Shown here: positions 36,701 to 48,200 of the stretch, one piece after another | How positions within the stretch are numbered: the first letter of the stretch is position 1 | How the letters are laid out: each line of letters opens with the position of its first letter | NCBI GenBank assembly: GCA_916613615.1 | Contig: OU744726.1 | Coordinates: 22,199,515-22,263,514, forward strand | DNA: 64,000 nucleotides | Direction of reading: 5' to 3' | DNA from: Steromphala cineraria | Lineage: Eukaryota; Mollusca; Gastropoda; Trochida; Trochidae | The notes under the pieces: model-generated | Database searches by the model: none | What the model saw: the letters and a program-made list of their open reading frames with translations, nothing else | What the model was told of the DNA's origin: nothing | Translations under genes and position numbers: made by a program

Positions 36701-39700
36701 GAAAGACAAATTTAGTCCAGTCTAAGTTAACCTAGCCTCAATATTATCCGTTTCACTCCTATACTGAGTCTAGAAAGGTCACAGTCTAGTTGAGGGTCGC
36801 GTCAGCCGACTTTTCTGCGACCTATGACCCTCCAACGTTACACGTGCGAAGGCAGACTATTGTGGCTTGGTAAGCTGAGTTCTAATTGGTCAATTATATA
36901 CTCGGGCTGACGCGACCCTCTACTAGGCCTTTCTAGACTCAGTAGCCTATAGGAGTGAAACGGATACTATTGAGGCTAGGTTTACTTAAACTGACATTTA
37001 GTCAGGATGTATAGTATTGATACGAGATGTGATATTTCAAGGTATAATATTTAGTCAGGATGTATAGCATTGATATCGGAAATAATATTTCAAAGACTTA
37101 ATTCTAGTTTAAGCTGTGATATTCAAAGGACTAACATCTAGCCAGGATGCATATCATAAGGGGGAAAATGAGATATTCCAAAGATTACAATCCAGGCAGG
37201 AAGCAAATATTGATATGGGATATGATTATGATAGACTAAAATCTATAAAAAACCTTTATGTTCAGGGTACGAGTGCGGGGTAACACACTATTCAGCAAGC
37301 CACCTTCATGGGTTCAAAGACTGAACTCACTCGGGTTTCAGTCGGCAGCTTTTAGTCGAGCCACGGAGCTACTGAATGCATCTAAAGGGCTGTGAGTATC
37401 TACGGTTTGTTTTGTGCCATGGTGACATTTCACATAGCAACATTTACATGATAGAATTTGATTACATATAAAGGCTACGTTGTTGGTAGTTAATTTATTG
37501 AATCATTGACGTTGCAATATTTTCACATATCATCCTTTACGCACGAACACAATTATGTCAACTTTTCATCATTATCAAAGATCAACTGGAAGTTATGCGA
37601 TGAAGCCTTAATACACAATCATAATTCTTTCAGCGTTCTTTTTTATTTGAGTCTACGATTGAAGTCCAAAGTTCCATTGAGAACAAGTTGTATTGGACCT
37701 TTTTTCAAGCAACAGGGACAATTCTTTTTAGGGTTCTTTTTTATTTGTTTCGATTGTTTAACTAATCTACCAGCAGATTCCCTGATTCCTCTCACTAGAT
37801 ATTCTAGAAATACACTTTAAATGACAAATAAACAGTGTAAGCAATAGTGTCTTTAAAGCCTTATTGTTAGATTTGACAACCTCTTATCCTTTTCACCCAG
37901 CATAGACCAGTGGGATCTCCTGGATAATCCGCTAGATAATCTCTTCTACGAGGAGAAGATAGGAGATCCAGACTACATCAAACAGTTGTGCGACTTGATG
38001 CAGCTAGAAGACCCTTCCGTGCTTTCATACCTAAATCAGGACGACGTGCTTTCCGTCGGATCTAAAGCACATGTAAGCCAATCTTCAATTTCATCTTGAG
38101 ATGGCCTTGATTAATACTCGAAAATCCTGGGTGTAAAGTGTTGAATTGCAAGATTATAAGGTTCCTCAGCGAAATAATCAGAAACAGGATTTTGAATTTA
38201 TATGTAGGCATCTGGGAATCGATAGGAAATCAATTACAATATTTATTGAGACGGATAAGATACACTGGATGTATGCAAGGATGACATCGAACTATCAAAT
38301 TGTATGGAATGGGAGATAAAAACAATTTGCCCAACAAGAATGGGACCGTTTTGCCATTCAAATCGAAATGATTCAAGATATTAAGAACACAACTCCCGCA
38401 AAACACTTATACAATGATGACTTATTGGTACATCCTGCTTCATTAGCGTCTTCGGCCTTCGAAACTTATAGATATCGCAATGTAAAGTCACTTGAAATAA
38501 CAAGTTTTAAACGCAAGTTTTGCAATTATGGTATAAGCTTCTTTCACTTCACTGGCTGGGTTCCAGTCACAAGCAGTTAGTTGATTTACAGTTGAAGGAT
38601 ACAAATGTTTTCATTGTAGGCCTATGCCGAGTTAGCCAACTCTGTTAAAGATCACGGATTGGGTGGACTAGGAGTGAAGGGCTCCTTCCCTATAACACCC
38701 CCGGATGCTACTCTTCTGAAGGTGAGAATGGTGTTATGGTATCCTTACTGAATTAAACACGCTAAACGAATTTCATGTCATTTCAACATCGGGGGCGGTA
38801 TAGCGGTGGTTAGCGCGTTCGGCTTCGGATCAGGAGGTCCTTGGTTCGAATCCCGCCAGCGGCAGGGCAACTGGGTTGCTAGTTCCAGCCGATGCTCGCA
38901 GATTTCAACACAATGCATAGCCACGATAGTGTTGCGGGCTTCTCCCTGTAATAATACTAGCAGCCGCGATATTAGTGAAATACTCTTGAAAGCGGCGAAA
39001 AAAAACCTCATCACCTCACTTCATCTCATTTCAATATATCTTTGGATATACAAAGGCATTTTATGCACATATCTCCTATTTACTAGGTTCAAAGATAAGG
39101 AAGATCTATCGTCCTGAAAATCACCACATTCTGACATGCATATTGAAATCTCTTTTATTTCGTCTGTGTTAATGTTACCTATAGTATATAATACCTCGTT
39201 GTAAATATTCAAAATAATTATGAAAAATAACGTTTAAACGAAGGTTCGCCTTGACCGAATAGCATCTGCTGGACTTCCGGTTTGGATAACGGAAATGAGC
39301 GTGACTCATGTGGATTCCACCATCCGGGCCTCTTTACTTGACACAGCACTGCGAATGTACTTTAGCCACCCGGCAGTCGAAGGTGTCACATTCAAATCTG
39401 TGTGGGATTCAACCCTTCAATCTCCCACTGCACTCTTCAACGGGTTTGATTGTAAAGTAAGTAGCATTTATTGCATATTCAACTCAAGTCGCAATGATTT
39501 GATACTACGTCCACGGCAAGAGAGGTACACTTGCCATGGCATATTGATGAACATTTGAAACATTTGAGTTTAAGAAAAGTTTACCTTGTTTTTAGTTCGT
39601 GAAGATCGTAACTGTATGGGTTCTTAAATGGGAAGTAGCCCGTTTTAGGGGCAATATAAGGTGATGTCAGCAAAATTAAATTATATGGTTCCAATTGAAA

Positions 39701-40364
39701 GACAATGTATTTACGCTGAATGCAGCAGTAATATATCAAATATATATTGTAAAGTTCAACCTTGACATCCCCTTTCTTTCACAAAATAGATTAATTGTGT
39801 TAACACAAAAAATTGCCTCCATTTGCCCTTCTGTGTATTTTCATAATTTGTCCTCTGACTATGGGTCATTGGTTTGTCTAATGAGATTTTTGACACTATG
39901 CAAATAATACATTAAGCATGAACGTACAATTATCAGTCAAAAATTGAAAATATACAATTTTGTCCATAAACGTGCTACTGCCCCTTTAAAACAGACGAAC
40001 TTACTGAATTATGAACGTTCCTTTCATACATACCCCTGAACATGTATATAGTTCAAATCTTTAAAATGAAAGGTTTCTGTCCTCGGTTATTCGTATGTTA
40101 TTCTTCCACCATTTTTTGTCAAACAATTTGTTTCTATTTCAGCCAAACACCGCTGGGCAGCGTTTTATACATTTAACACAGGTCGAATGGTCGACCCACG
40201 TGACTAGATCTCTGAAAGACGGTACCCAGTTTACAGTCAATGGTTTCCAAGGTGACTATGAGATCCAGACGTTTTATAACAGAGTACCAACAGGTCAAAC
40301 TGACCTTCATCTGGGCCAATCTGATATAATCTTCATGCAACACATTAACGTGCCAAAGAATTGA
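27710..40364 (+). CDS. Secreted GH10-type glycoside hydrolase with N-terminal CBM; catalytic acid/base probably lost
   Basis: Twelve exons join in frame: 27710-27885, 31950-32101, 32556-32639, 33313-33469, 34617-34662, 34958-35107, 35353-35414, 37266-37391, 37901-38072, 38620-38721, 39244-39456 and 40143-40364. The total is 1662 nt, or 553 residues. Residues 1-17 form a signal peptide. Residues 18 to about 165 (NLITNGDFE to FLLDDVSLE) form a CBM4/9-type carbohydrate-binding fold. A (beta/alpha)8 GH10-like domain follows, opening at GVDPSKVTVK and HLFGFGS. The retaining nucleophile motif LPVWITEM keeps Glu at about 426. The usual WDVxNE acid/base motif reads WDLLDN (322-327), with Asn in place of Glu. 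The conserved VRGHxLxW strand reads VRGNTLFS, losing His. It should act extracellularly on beta-1,4-glycans such as xylan, probably as a binding protein or impaired enzyme. Metazoan GH10 relatives have the same CBM-GH10 layout and length. Confidence 0.85.
28535..30534. mobile_element. Roughly 2-kb element with imperfect long terminal inverted repeats, in GH10 intron 1
   Basis: About 90 bp at the left (28535-28625; AAAAAGGCGCACCTC, then AACATAT and GGGTAAAATTTC) is repeated inverted at the right (about 30445-30534; GAGGTGCGCCTTTTT). The best block is about 25 bp long. No transposase frame is seen between the arms. It lies inside the 4-kb first intron of the GH10-like gene. Confidence 0.5.
31162..31418. 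mobile_element. Palindromic MITE-like element in GH10 intron 1
   Basis: Arms of about 100 bp face each other. Both carry the block from ATCCTGT and GGGAACGAACGTT through CTAATCTGTACCCTGGG to AGAAGCTAGATTCGCT. The spacer is about 60 bp. The foldback explains open frames on both strands at 30960-31346, which are not genes. Confidence 0.75.
33434..33846 (+). repeat. Tandem copies of the 3' end of GH10 exon 4 with its splice donor
   Basis: The last 36 bases of exon 4 (33434-33469) and the following GTAAGT intron start recur four times, at 33520-33555, 33606-33641, 33699-33734 and 33785-33820. The period is 86-93 bp. Each copy is preceded by TTTTACAAG, which ends in AG after a T-rich run, and followed by GTAAGT. 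It is therefore framed like a 36-nt exon. Copies 2 to 4 of the extra set match exon 4 exactly, and the first has two substitutions. Confidence 0.93.
34312..34400. mobile_element. Fragment of the foldback MITE family at 36718
   Basis: The sequence shares the series AACCTAACCTCACTAATAC, TTCACTCC, ATTGAGTCTAG and GTCAGCCGACT with the left arm of the element at 36718-36993. Only one arm is recognisable. Confidence 0.55.
36001..36413 (+). mobile_element. SINE with (ATT)n tail
   Basis: The body of about 400 bp ends with a characteristic 3' portion: CAGCGCTTTGAGCATGCAAT, then GCGCTATATAAATGGA and (CTATT)ATTATTATT. An internal GGGTTGATTCC resembles a Pol III B box. The 3' end matches the style of widespread marine-animal SINE families mobilised by a LINE. 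It is inserted in the satellite array, in sense orientation to the GH10-like gene. Confidence 0.7.
36718..36993. mobile_element. Foldback MITE-like element
   Basis: Arms starting CAGTCTAAGTTAACCTAGCC and ending GGCTAGGTTTACTTAAACTG are inverted copies. They extend about 95 bp, through TTTCACTCCTATACTGAGTC on one side and AGGGTCGCGTCAGC near the centre. The spacer is about 80 bp. It is nested in the satellite. Confidence 0.8.
38787..39025 (+). mobile_element. tRNA-derived SINE with 9-bp target duplication
   Basis: The head has a Pol III A box (TAGCGGTGGTTAGCG) and B box (GGTTCGAATCC) like a tRNA, but no matching acceptor stem. A non-tRNA body of about 170 bp follows. TCATTTCAA flanks it at 38778-38786 and 39026-39034, a target-site duplication. 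It lies in intron 10 of the GH10-like gene. Confidence 0.75.
39627..39990 (-). mobile_element. Short inverted-repeat element (CAGTAGCAC family), copy A
   Basis: The ends read GGGAAGTAGCCCGTTTTAGG and AAACGTGCTACTGCCCCTTT. The interior shares ATATAAGGTGATGTCAGCAA and GGTTCCAATTGAAA with the copy at 40665-41014, but in opposite orientation. It lies in the last intron of the GH10-like gene. No coding capacity. Confidence 0.75.
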
Positions 40365-42152
40365 AAAGGACATTGAAAGTTCAAGTTGAACTACTTAAAA
40401 CAGTCTCTTTTTTTTTTGCATTCATTCTTAAGGCAAAGTCTAGACAAATCTCGACGCTTGCTCAAGCTATTCTGAAGGACATAGTTTAGACATCTTTACC
40501 TTAAATCAATCATAATATGACAGTGAAATGTATGTATTTATTATTTCTTTGACACAAATAGAACAATGAATTATCACATTTCATGTCTAGTAAATTAAAT
40601 TATTTTTTGTAAGTTCTTTGAACTTTATTGATATTGAGTAGTCTTCACGATACGGGCGTTTTACTTTAAAGGGGCAGTAGCACGTTTTTTGATAGTTTTA
40701 TATTTAAAAAATTTCACTTATAATTGTAAGTTGATGCTTAATGTATTATTTTGACATTGTCAAAAATCTTATTACACAAGCCAATTATCCATAGTCAGAG
40801 GACAAGGTATGAAGATGCTCATAAAATCCATTAGCGGCCATTTTGTGTGAACACCTTTAATTCATTTTGTGTAAGAAAAAGGAATCGCATGGCTACACTT
40901 CACGTTATATATTTGAATCATTACTGCTCCATTTAGTTTCAATTGGAACTATTAAATTTCATTTTCCTGACATCATCTTATATTCCACCTAAATCGTGCT
41001 ACTGTCCCTTTAAACAGTAGTTCTCCATCCTATTACCAAAATTAATATAAAAGCGGATATATCTTTCTGGAGACAGAAAATACACAAGAAAATCCGTAAG
41101 GTAATGAAGCTATAATGGCATTTTTTCATGTGTAACGTCACGTTTTTAAAAACAATTCAGAATGTATCAAAAAAAAATATAAAACGACGAACCAAAAACA
41201 TTATGAACGTGAGAAGTAAGTGACAAATGACTCAAAAGGAAGATACTATCGTTATACAAGGTCCATTGTTCCTTTCTTTCTTGATTTGAAACCCCTAGAT
41301 TATTAAAACGTCGCTTAGCATAGGTAAAAACATTGTTTGCAGCAATAATTGATCTTCGATGGCGTTTGCAAAATGATTAAAGGTCAGCGGTGAACATACG
41401 GGTTACAAACAATGTCAACGCACTCAGTATGTACAAAAGGCAATGCACACATGCGCACAAACGTGAAATATATACATAACTATAGATATTCACGGGCATC
41501 TATTGCTTAGTGAATTCTGTGCACAATCCAAATTTGCAGCTGAGTTACTAGATATAAATAAATTCCTCTGCAAAATGAAAAAAACCAAATTCCATCTACA
41601 TGTATAATGTCTTCCAAACAAAGAAAAAATGCAATATTTTTTACTCTTTTTTCTTTGTGTCTGTAACACCATTTAACATATAGGGAGACAAAGTCCTACA
41701 AAACTTAAAATAAGAAAAGGAAACAATAATCTATGCATCATTCCCTTCATTGTTTGCAATAGTCACAGCAACAACATAATAAAGACACATTGGTTTCGTT
41801 GAACATTGCAATAACCACAGCAACAGCACATTAAAGACAGTCTGACACATTAGCTTCTTTGAACATTGGCTATCAACAGTTCGGCAACAGCACATTTAAG
41901 ACACATTAGCTTCTTTGAACATTGGCTATCAACAGTTCGGCAACAGCACATTTAAGACACATTGGCTTCTTTGAACATTGCCTAGCAATAGTTTCAGCAA
42001 CAGCACATTTAAGACACATTGGCTTCTTGGAACATTGGCTAGCAATAGTTACAGCAACAGCACATTTAAGACACATTGGCTTCTTGGAACATTGCCTAGC
42101 AATAGTTTCAGTAACAGCACATTTCAGACACTTTGGCTGATTAAAACATTGC
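40365..42152. other. Convergent intergenic region between the GH10-like and ABCA genes
   Basis: The 3' ends of the plus-strand GH10-like gene and the minus-strand ABCA gene face each other here. It contains MITE copy B and the 57-bp array at 41740-42200. I found no canonical AATAAA at a convincing place for either gene. Confidence 0.5.
40665..41014 (+). mobile_element. Short inverted-repeat element (CAGTAGCAC family), copy B
   Basis: The ends TTTAAAGGGGCAGTAGCACG and CGTGCTACTGTCCCTTTAAA form near-perfect terminal inverted repeats. TTAA within the TTTAAA flanks could be a piggyBac-like target site, but this is uncertain. It lies downstream of the GH10-like gene's stop codon. Diverged relatives occur near 19640-19775 and 26408. 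Confidence 0.8.
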
Positions 42153-42200
42153 CTAGCAACAGCAACAACAACAATAACAACAATAGCACATTTTACGACA
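41740..42200 (-). repeat. 57-bp tandem array overlapping the 3' end of the ABCA coding region
   Basis: About eight copies of a unit such as AGCAACAGCACATTTAAGAC plus ACATTGGCTTCTTGGAACAT are present. They are best preserved at 41880-42120 and fade at the edges. Read on the minus strand in one frame, each unit encodes KKPMCLKCAVAETIARQCS-like peptide. The array's first unit overlaps the last codons of the ABCA gene, whose stop is at 42153-42155. Confidence 0.88.
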
Positions 42201-45200
42201 CTTTGGCTTCTTGGGAGGTTCAGCAGGAGGCAGCTGACCCTTGGTAAAGGAAAGGAAGACTTGCTCAAGAGTTGTCTGGTATACAGAATAGTCCTCGACA
42301 GAGAAGCGCGCCTTGGCGTCCTCCATCAACGTAAAGACCTTGGCCAGACTGACCGCTGCATAGGGAACCTGGAAGTGGACATAGCCCTGGTGGTCATCGA
42401 AAATCATGGTTTCCGGAAAGCTCTCCTTGATATAGTCTATGAGTGGCTCTTTAGGGGCCGGATTCTGACCATCTGGCAGCATGGCCATCCTAGCCACCAA
42501 GGTGTAGCCCTGGCCGAATTTGTTCTTGAGGTGCTGTGGCGTACCGAGGCATACGAAGCGAGCGTTGACCATGATGGCGATCTTAGTGCAGAGTGCATCG
42601 CATTCCTCCATACTGAAATTAATTTTCATATTTTGCATGATAAAAGACGTTATACCTTATATCATCGTAATTCATATACGTAAGTACAAAGTATAAAGTG
42701 GTATATGCGAGATAGGCGAGGATGTCATATTAGTGATTATGAGTATACTCGTCACTTGAGGTATTTCAAATTACGTTCAAACAATCAGCTTTAACGTTCA
42801 AACAATCAGCTTTAACGTTCAAACAATCAGCTTTAACGTTCAAACAATCAGCTTTAACGCATCACATTCACCTTTTGCGAGGTTAAGCGAGACCCCTGCA
42901 ACTTTCCCAATTGTTGGTGAGTAGCCTTCATGAAAGATGCATAGAACAAAGATATGACTACCAGCTTATAGCTTTTCTCAATTGAAATCTACCTGTGCGA
43001 GGTGAGTATAAGCGTTCTTCCACTCTCCCTGATCTTGGAGAGGACGGTCCACATGTGTCTCCTGGCTTTAGGGTCCATCCCGGTAGAGGGCTCGTCCAGC
43101 ATGATGAAGGCGGGGTCTCCTACCAGAGCTATAGCCGTGCTCAGCTTCCGTTTGTTGCCTCCACTGGAAGCAAGGAAACGATGTCTTATCAATAATCTGA
43201 TATCAGCATAGAAAGCCCTGAATTATAATGTAACGTATTTCCTAAAAGGAAAGAAAGGACATATCTGTACCAAACAATATTGTAATATCTTTTTTTCTTT
43301 TTGTAAGAGTTCCAGTAATACTCAGCCTCCAATTGATGACTCTGCTGAAATTAAGATGCATTCCAATAAAACTAGCGTAAACGATTATCTGTCAATGATT
43401 TGGCGATTGTAGGTATTGGACTAGAACATGATATTGTTCATAGTCTCGGGCCTTTCCCCAGAACAAAGAACAAAGGGATATTAAGAATCAAGAGGACTTT
43501 AAAACAGTCATTACCCTTTGAAATAATTCAGGCTGCATTCTTTTTTTTTCGCTTATTGCAAGTGAATAGTTGTTTAAAAATAAAGACTTTTGAAATAACA
43601 GCTTGCTTTTAGTTGTCAAAACGAAGAACATACGAATAATATCCTCTATTTATTACCTACGAGGGCAGTCATACCGAGGTTCTTATTTTTCATATGATGC
43701 CCTAGGGCAAAATATCACTTTTTCATTAAGACGTCACGTTATTAACAATGCTTTGACGTCACAGTTCACCTATGACGTCACAATCTATACGGGCCGGCCG
43801 CGGCTAGTCCGCCTATGCAGAGCAGTAGGTTTTGAGCATTTTCTTTGTTTTTGCGACTACGGTAATAAACAGAATATTATATTCGTGCCCATAACATACT
43901 ATGTTTACGTCACTCGTGCCTAAATATCAGTATATCCCTCGCTCTCGCTCGGGAAATACTAATATTAAGCCACTTGTGTCGTAAACATAGTATGTCATGG
44001 ACACTCATATAATATCCTCTATATATTCAACAGACAGTGTAAATATGGAAGTAGTAAGGATCGATCCCTGTTGACGTACCTGTATTCCGAGGCAGGGATG
44101 TCAGCATACTTGGCGAGCATCATAGTGTCCAGTAGGTTGTTGCACACCTGCGGGATACAGCTTTCTGGAATCCCCTTCAGTCGGGCGTACATAGCCAAAG
44201 TCTCCCGTCCGGTCATCTGGTCAATGAGGGCGTCGAATTGGGGGCAGTAGCCCATGTTCTCTTGTACCTGAATAAACAGGTTAAAGGTCAACGTTATGAA
44301 GTACTGTAATAGTTCATGGTTTCTTGCACCTAAATAAACAGGCTACAGGTCAAGATTACGAACTACTGCTCTCTTGTACAGGAATGCTGAATGAGCGGGT
44401 TATAAGTCAAAGTATAAAGTTCTCCCATGGGGTACGTTGCACAAAGTTAACATTAAGGTAAATCTTAGTGCCATCTTTGTCATTGAGTTTTGCCAAGAAC
44501 ATTATATAAGGCGTTATCCATAAATATTATTCATGTATCTGAGAACCTGTTCAAATGCATGGAAAGACGTAAAATCAAATTTAGATAATAGTCGCCGTAT
44601 TTGTAATTGATAAGCGAAATGTGTTCTTTGTTAACGTTTTGCATATTTTTTTAGATTCCGACACAAAATTATTCGATATTTATTGCAGTTTGTCATACAT
44701 GTTATAAGAAATAATATATTCTCTGTTGCGAAGTCATTAGTACATATCTATAAGTAACAAAACCTAACGCATGGGAAGAAGCAAAATCTTTTCTAAAATA
44801 GCACCATCCGCAGCCCCAAAAGCATATTTTTCAGTTATTGGGGATCTTAAATGATGACCTTTCAGTAGTGATAACGTTTGCTTATAATATTCAGGTAAAT
44901 GTTCTTGTGCTGGTTTTTTATTCACGATTTCTTAAGACGCAAAACCATACCTTTTTAACATTATTCCTCACATCGTAAGACCAAAGGTAGGCATTTCCTC
45001 CCGTCAGCATCACATCCCCCGTCAACATCCTGAACGTCGTCGTCTTCCCAGCGCCATTTTGCCCAAGAAGACCAAAACACTCCCTCTCAGAGATTCCAAT
45101 ACACAGGTTGTCAACGGCAACGAAGTTCCCAAACTCTTTGGTAAGGTTCTTCAGAATTATGGCATCGTTGGAGTCACCGGAAGGAGAAAGATTTGAAATT

Positions 45201-48200
45201 CTTTGCCTCTCAGAAGCAACATCGTCGTCCTCTACAGTGCTTGTGTTGTTCCATGGCCTGACCCAATTAGCATCATGGGTGTCCCTAGAGAGGAAATATT
45301 TGATCTTCTGGGGGATCTGGTAGTCGATGAAGAGGAGCAGCAGGAAATAAAAGAGGCCCTGGGCGGCCATAATGAGGACATATCGACCGATTCCTGGCAG
45401 TTCCCATTGGAGGAAGTCAGGAGAGAATTCTACGCAGTGTTCCCCACAGTTGTCTAAATTGTTGAAAAAGGGCATTTATAAACCTGAGATTTAAAAAATC
45501 TGCAAGTAAAGTATATCAGTACAAATGGAAAATGTTCACATTATCAGAGAAGATAATAGGAACTTGCTGTTGAGTAAGAGTTTACTTGAACAGATTAAAA
45601 TTCATGGTAACAAACATTATGACATATGCGAATCAATATTTAACAGTTATAGATATTTGTCTTCTAAACAGTAATCTATTTCCATATAATACCCTACCAA
45701 ACATTATTTAAAAAAATGTATTAAATGTGTTTGATGAGCTCCATAGAAGAAAGTTACCTTCTTGTTTATTTGATGCCATATATCTATATATATATGTACA
45801 TTAAAGACAACAATCCTTAAATTGTTTCGAGAAACAAAGTCATTGAATAACAGAATACCTTTGCAGCATGGTAGGGTTAACCCCATCGCGCATGCGTCCT
45901 CGTAGTTCTGCTCCCTACAGTATTCGAGGTTCCCATAATTGGAGTGCATTTCCATGAATGTCATTCCGAATGCATGGTGAGGGAACAGGATAGAGAAGAT
46001 CCAGTCTACTACTTCTATAGCGTTCTGATTCGCTCTGAGTAACATCAGAATAAATGTGACTAGTATGCTAATCATACCTGCAAATGAATAACATATTATT
46101 AAAGGTGCATTATTGGCCTTTAAGGTATCCACATTATTACCTCCATTATGGTTCATTCTCATCTGTAGAGGTTAACGGTTTTATCTACAATAAGTTATGT
46201 TACGTCTTTAATTAGGCCAATAAGGGAATCATACAAGACAGAAAGATAGGTCGGAAAAAATCAATGTTTTCCCGCTACAAGTTAAAAGTTTAAATCGTTA
46301 CTGAATGAAGGAAATGTTCGAAATACGCAGATCCATAAAATTATAAATATTTCAATCGAGCCAATTTCTACATTTTCTGGTCAATATTTCACAACCGTCT
46401 CAATAATGATTGAAATTATATTTGACTAGGAAAGTAATACTGAACGTGCATCTGTCTTGTGATATAAAGTAATCATATACAAATTTTAAAATAAAAAGGA
46501 AAAATCTACCAAAGCATGTATATGTGATCGAATGAATACCCTGCCACGTCATACGTCAGCCTATATATATCCCAGTAGCAAGACTAATGGCCGTACCCTT
46601 GATTGCAACTTATTTGTCTGTCCTCCTTTATTCATGAAATTGAACCTATTTAAAACCATCTTACCAGTGATGATATTCAGCATGGTAAGGATAACCATCC
46701 CCGAGGCAGGAGTCGTGAACCAGTACTGCAGGGTGTACATGAAGGGCAGCACAGACCAGCCATAAGACAGGAAGACCAGCAGGACAATAGCAAACCTTCC
46801 TTCTCCAGTATAAGCATCAGTTTGAAATGCTGCAAAGGCTATCAGAACCAGGATACAGGACAGGAAATAGTTGATGAAATCCCAGGCCAAATTGGACATC
46901 CAAAAGACAAAAGGACCAACTCCACTGACTACTTGTAAATGTTTGGCGCCGACCAGTCGCTCTTTGATTAGGAAGAACACGAAAGAAAATGTGAGGAATG
47001 CCATTCCAAGGAGAATAATGAACGATATTGAAAACCCTACTGCTAGACCAACTGTCCTGGAGTTTTTGGACGTTGATGATGTGTTTTGGGGAAGAGGGTG
47101 GTTGTCAGTGATGATAGAATGGTCTGTAGATGTGTAGAACTTCAATAGGCTGTTCATGATATAGTTCAGAGATATTGGTTCGCTGTGGTATGGTTCACCA
47201 TTGTAATGACCTCTGACGGTTGTGTCCGATTCAAATTCACCGCCGATGATGACTTTATGATTGAACTCGTGCAGCCCAAGACTGCCTACCTTCGAGAGAA
47301 AATAGTCGGACATGTTGTGATATGTGTTCAGATTGACCCATTCAAGAGTTTCCCGAGATCCATCAAAGGACGATACGTATTTCTGAGCTGCCCCATTAGT
47401 GAAAGAAGTGGTTCCGTTTTGGTAAGGAACTGTTGTCCGTCCAAATGATCCTAAAGTGAGAGCCATGGAAGGTTCAGGTTTTTGGGTTGAGCTAAACTGT
47501 GTCGACACCAATGCGACGATTGCGAAGAAAACCGGAAGTAACATCTGGGTCAAGGTTATGGCCTTGTTCCTCCACGTGTGAAGCATCTTCTTCACAAACA
47601 TACCTCTAAACCTAGAGAGTTCCAGTCTCAACCCCTGAGCCCTTTTGAATCCCTGGTTGAAATCTGGAAAAGCATGGAATATGTTAACAGTTGAATTCGT
47701 TTGCTGGAAATGATTTGAATATAGTTAAATTGAGTGTTTTTCAAATGATAGGAATTTCGAACTTTTCAAAATGTGGTATCTCTGGATGAAATCTTTGAGA
47801 GGCATTTTAGAAGTTGGAATGACAATAATGCAGGGGAAGCATACAATGAACAAACAAGTTTTCATCCATATATTCCTCTGCATTATTCTCTGGATGAAGA
47901 CTTATATCTAGTCTTTGGTGTATCGGGTGTTTTAATAAAATTCTTATTTGAATAAAGCTAAACAAAATTGATCATTATGAACCAGACATTTTACAAAATA
48001 AAATCAAAATTTGCAACTTGATCAACCTCAAAAGTTAAACCGGTATCCTTAAATTCTATAAAAATAACTGAACGAAATTTGGCACGAAACAAACGATATT
48101 GTTGTCAGCTGTCAAGTAATTGTTAGGGTTTACCTAATAAACCTTTCGTGGCCCCATTTTCAAGCAGAGTTCCATACGACCCGTTCTTTGATTCAGTAGA

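Larger units (their letters stand above)
35630..37240 (+). repeat. Degenerate intronic satellite, roughly 50-65-bp unit
   Basis: A unit like AGTCAGGATGCATAGCATTG, then ATATGAGATGTGATATTTCAAAGAC and TAAATTT, recurs many times (for example near 35660, 35820, 35925, 36450, 36550, 37010 and 37060). The copies are diverged. It occupies the 1.85-kb intron 7 of the GH10-like gene and is interrupted by a SINE and a foldback MITE. Confidence 0.8.

Noticed and set aside
38790..38865. Apparent tRNA gene with good A and B boxes
   Set aside because: The acceptor stem does not pair and a SINE body with a target-site duplication follows, so it is the head of a tRNA-derived SINE.
41906..42268. 120-codon minus-strand Cys-rich frame as a separate gene
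   Set aside because: It overlaps the true last ABCA exon in a different frame and consists of the 57-bp tandem array. It is kept only as part of the Cys-tail finding.
42771..42860. Regularly spaced 21-bp repeats considered as a CRISPR-like array
   Set aside because: The units are contiguous with no spacers, and the context is a eukaryotic intron; it is a simple tandem repeat.
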